A stretch of DNA of 64,000 nucleotides from Pontibaca methylaminivorans (GTDB taxonomy: Bacteria > Pseudomonadota > Alphaproteobacteria > Rhodobacterales > Rhodobacteraceae): the NCBI RefSeq assembly GCF_900156525.1, contig NZ_FTPS01000001.1, positions 62,001 to 126,000 of the forward strand. Direction: 5' to 3'. This document shows, piece after piece, positions 63,743 to 64,000 of this stretch. Each line of letters opens with the position of its first letter. The first letter of the stretch is position 1. The translations under genes and the position numbers were made by a program. The notes under the pieces were generated by a model. That model was given only the letters and a program-made list of their open reading frames with translations, had not been told where the DNA came from and did not search any database.

Positions 63743-64000
63743 GCCACGCCTCCCCGCAACCGCATTGCACCGGCCACGGGCGCGGACATGTCCGGCCCCG
63801 ATCCCTCCCGCGGCGATGCAACCGCCGCGCGATCATATGTGCTGACCCCCTTCATGTGCCGCAACATGGTCCCATCAAGGGCCGAGCACAAGCCGCTTGC
63901 GCGGCAAGAGCGCGGCAGAACACCGGGCGGCCGCAGCGCGGGGCTTGCGCAACCCGGCCCTCGCGGCCTATGCCGGTCATGAGGGAAGCTGCGCGGGAGC

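Noticed and set aside
63743-64000. Possible gene at the right edge
   Set aside because: The 258 bases show no frame with a start, ribosome site and plausible composition. It may hold a promoter of a gene beyond the window.

Overview
The window looks like a chromosomal core segment of a high-GC alphaproteobacterium, most probably Rhodobacteraceae (Rhodobacter/Paracoccus relatives). The grounds are the gene order dusB(nifR3)-ntrC-ntrY-ntrX followed by trkA-trkH-hfq-hflX, a fused ispDF, a HemB without the zinc-cysteine motif, a usg-family protein, and tightly overlapping ATGA gene junctions. About 56 protein genes are called. No tRNA, rRNA, prophage, insertion sequence or CRISPR array was seen.

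Region by region. 1-4640: end of a DUF6456-type gene, a peroxiredoxin, lipoyl synthase, two c-type cytochromes, a tiny membrane protein and a RatA/COQ10-like START protein. 5104-12014: a six-gene signalling and transport block made of a DUF4212 small subunit, an SSS-family symporter, a cyclic-nucleotide/CBS/DUF294 protein, a membrane protein, a lone receiver domain and a membrane-bound sensor-kinase-like protein that ends in a DnaQ exonuclease. 12044-14165: ispDF-pgpA-cinA on the minus strand. 14342-20608: the nitrogen-regulatory operon, with ntrB missing and ntrC degenerate. 20663-26633: a lipoprotein, Trk potassium uptake, Hfq, HflX and a TSUP exporter. 26640-33945: penicillin acylase, a beta-hydroxyacid dehydrogenase, a SYLF lipoprotein, an MDR reductase, HemB and EctD. 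34153-42555: a membrane protein, Mfd, an Bcr/CflA-type MFS exporter, a small secreted protein, a DsbA-like protein, an acyl-CoA synthetase and a small hypothetical protein. 42715-46698: a YejA-like binding protein, a strong candidate small RNA, 3-hydroxybutyrate dehydrogenase and a patatin. 46691-51770: DUF502, ThiE-like, TrmJ-like, CtaA and an M32 carboxypeptidase. 51840-57368: GyrA, usg, and zwf-pgl. 57435-63742: a GspC/PilP-like membrane protein, SIMPL, an O-acetylhomoserine sulfhydrylase, a glycosyltransferase-fold protein and a flavin reductase.

The most unusual points are these. (i) ntrB is absent and the remaining NtrC has lost both acidic receiver residues, the receiver lysine, the Walker A lysine and the GAFTGA loop. 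(ii) An orphan promoter, hairpin and terminator unit at about 44617-44727 has every mark of a small RNA gene. (iii) A kinase-like/DnaQ fusion sits in the symporter operon. (iv) Two copies of a structured intergenic repeat carry a compensatory base-pair change, and one copy supplies the stop codon of a transporter gene.

All calls come from reading the sequence and from recalled family features. No database search was run.
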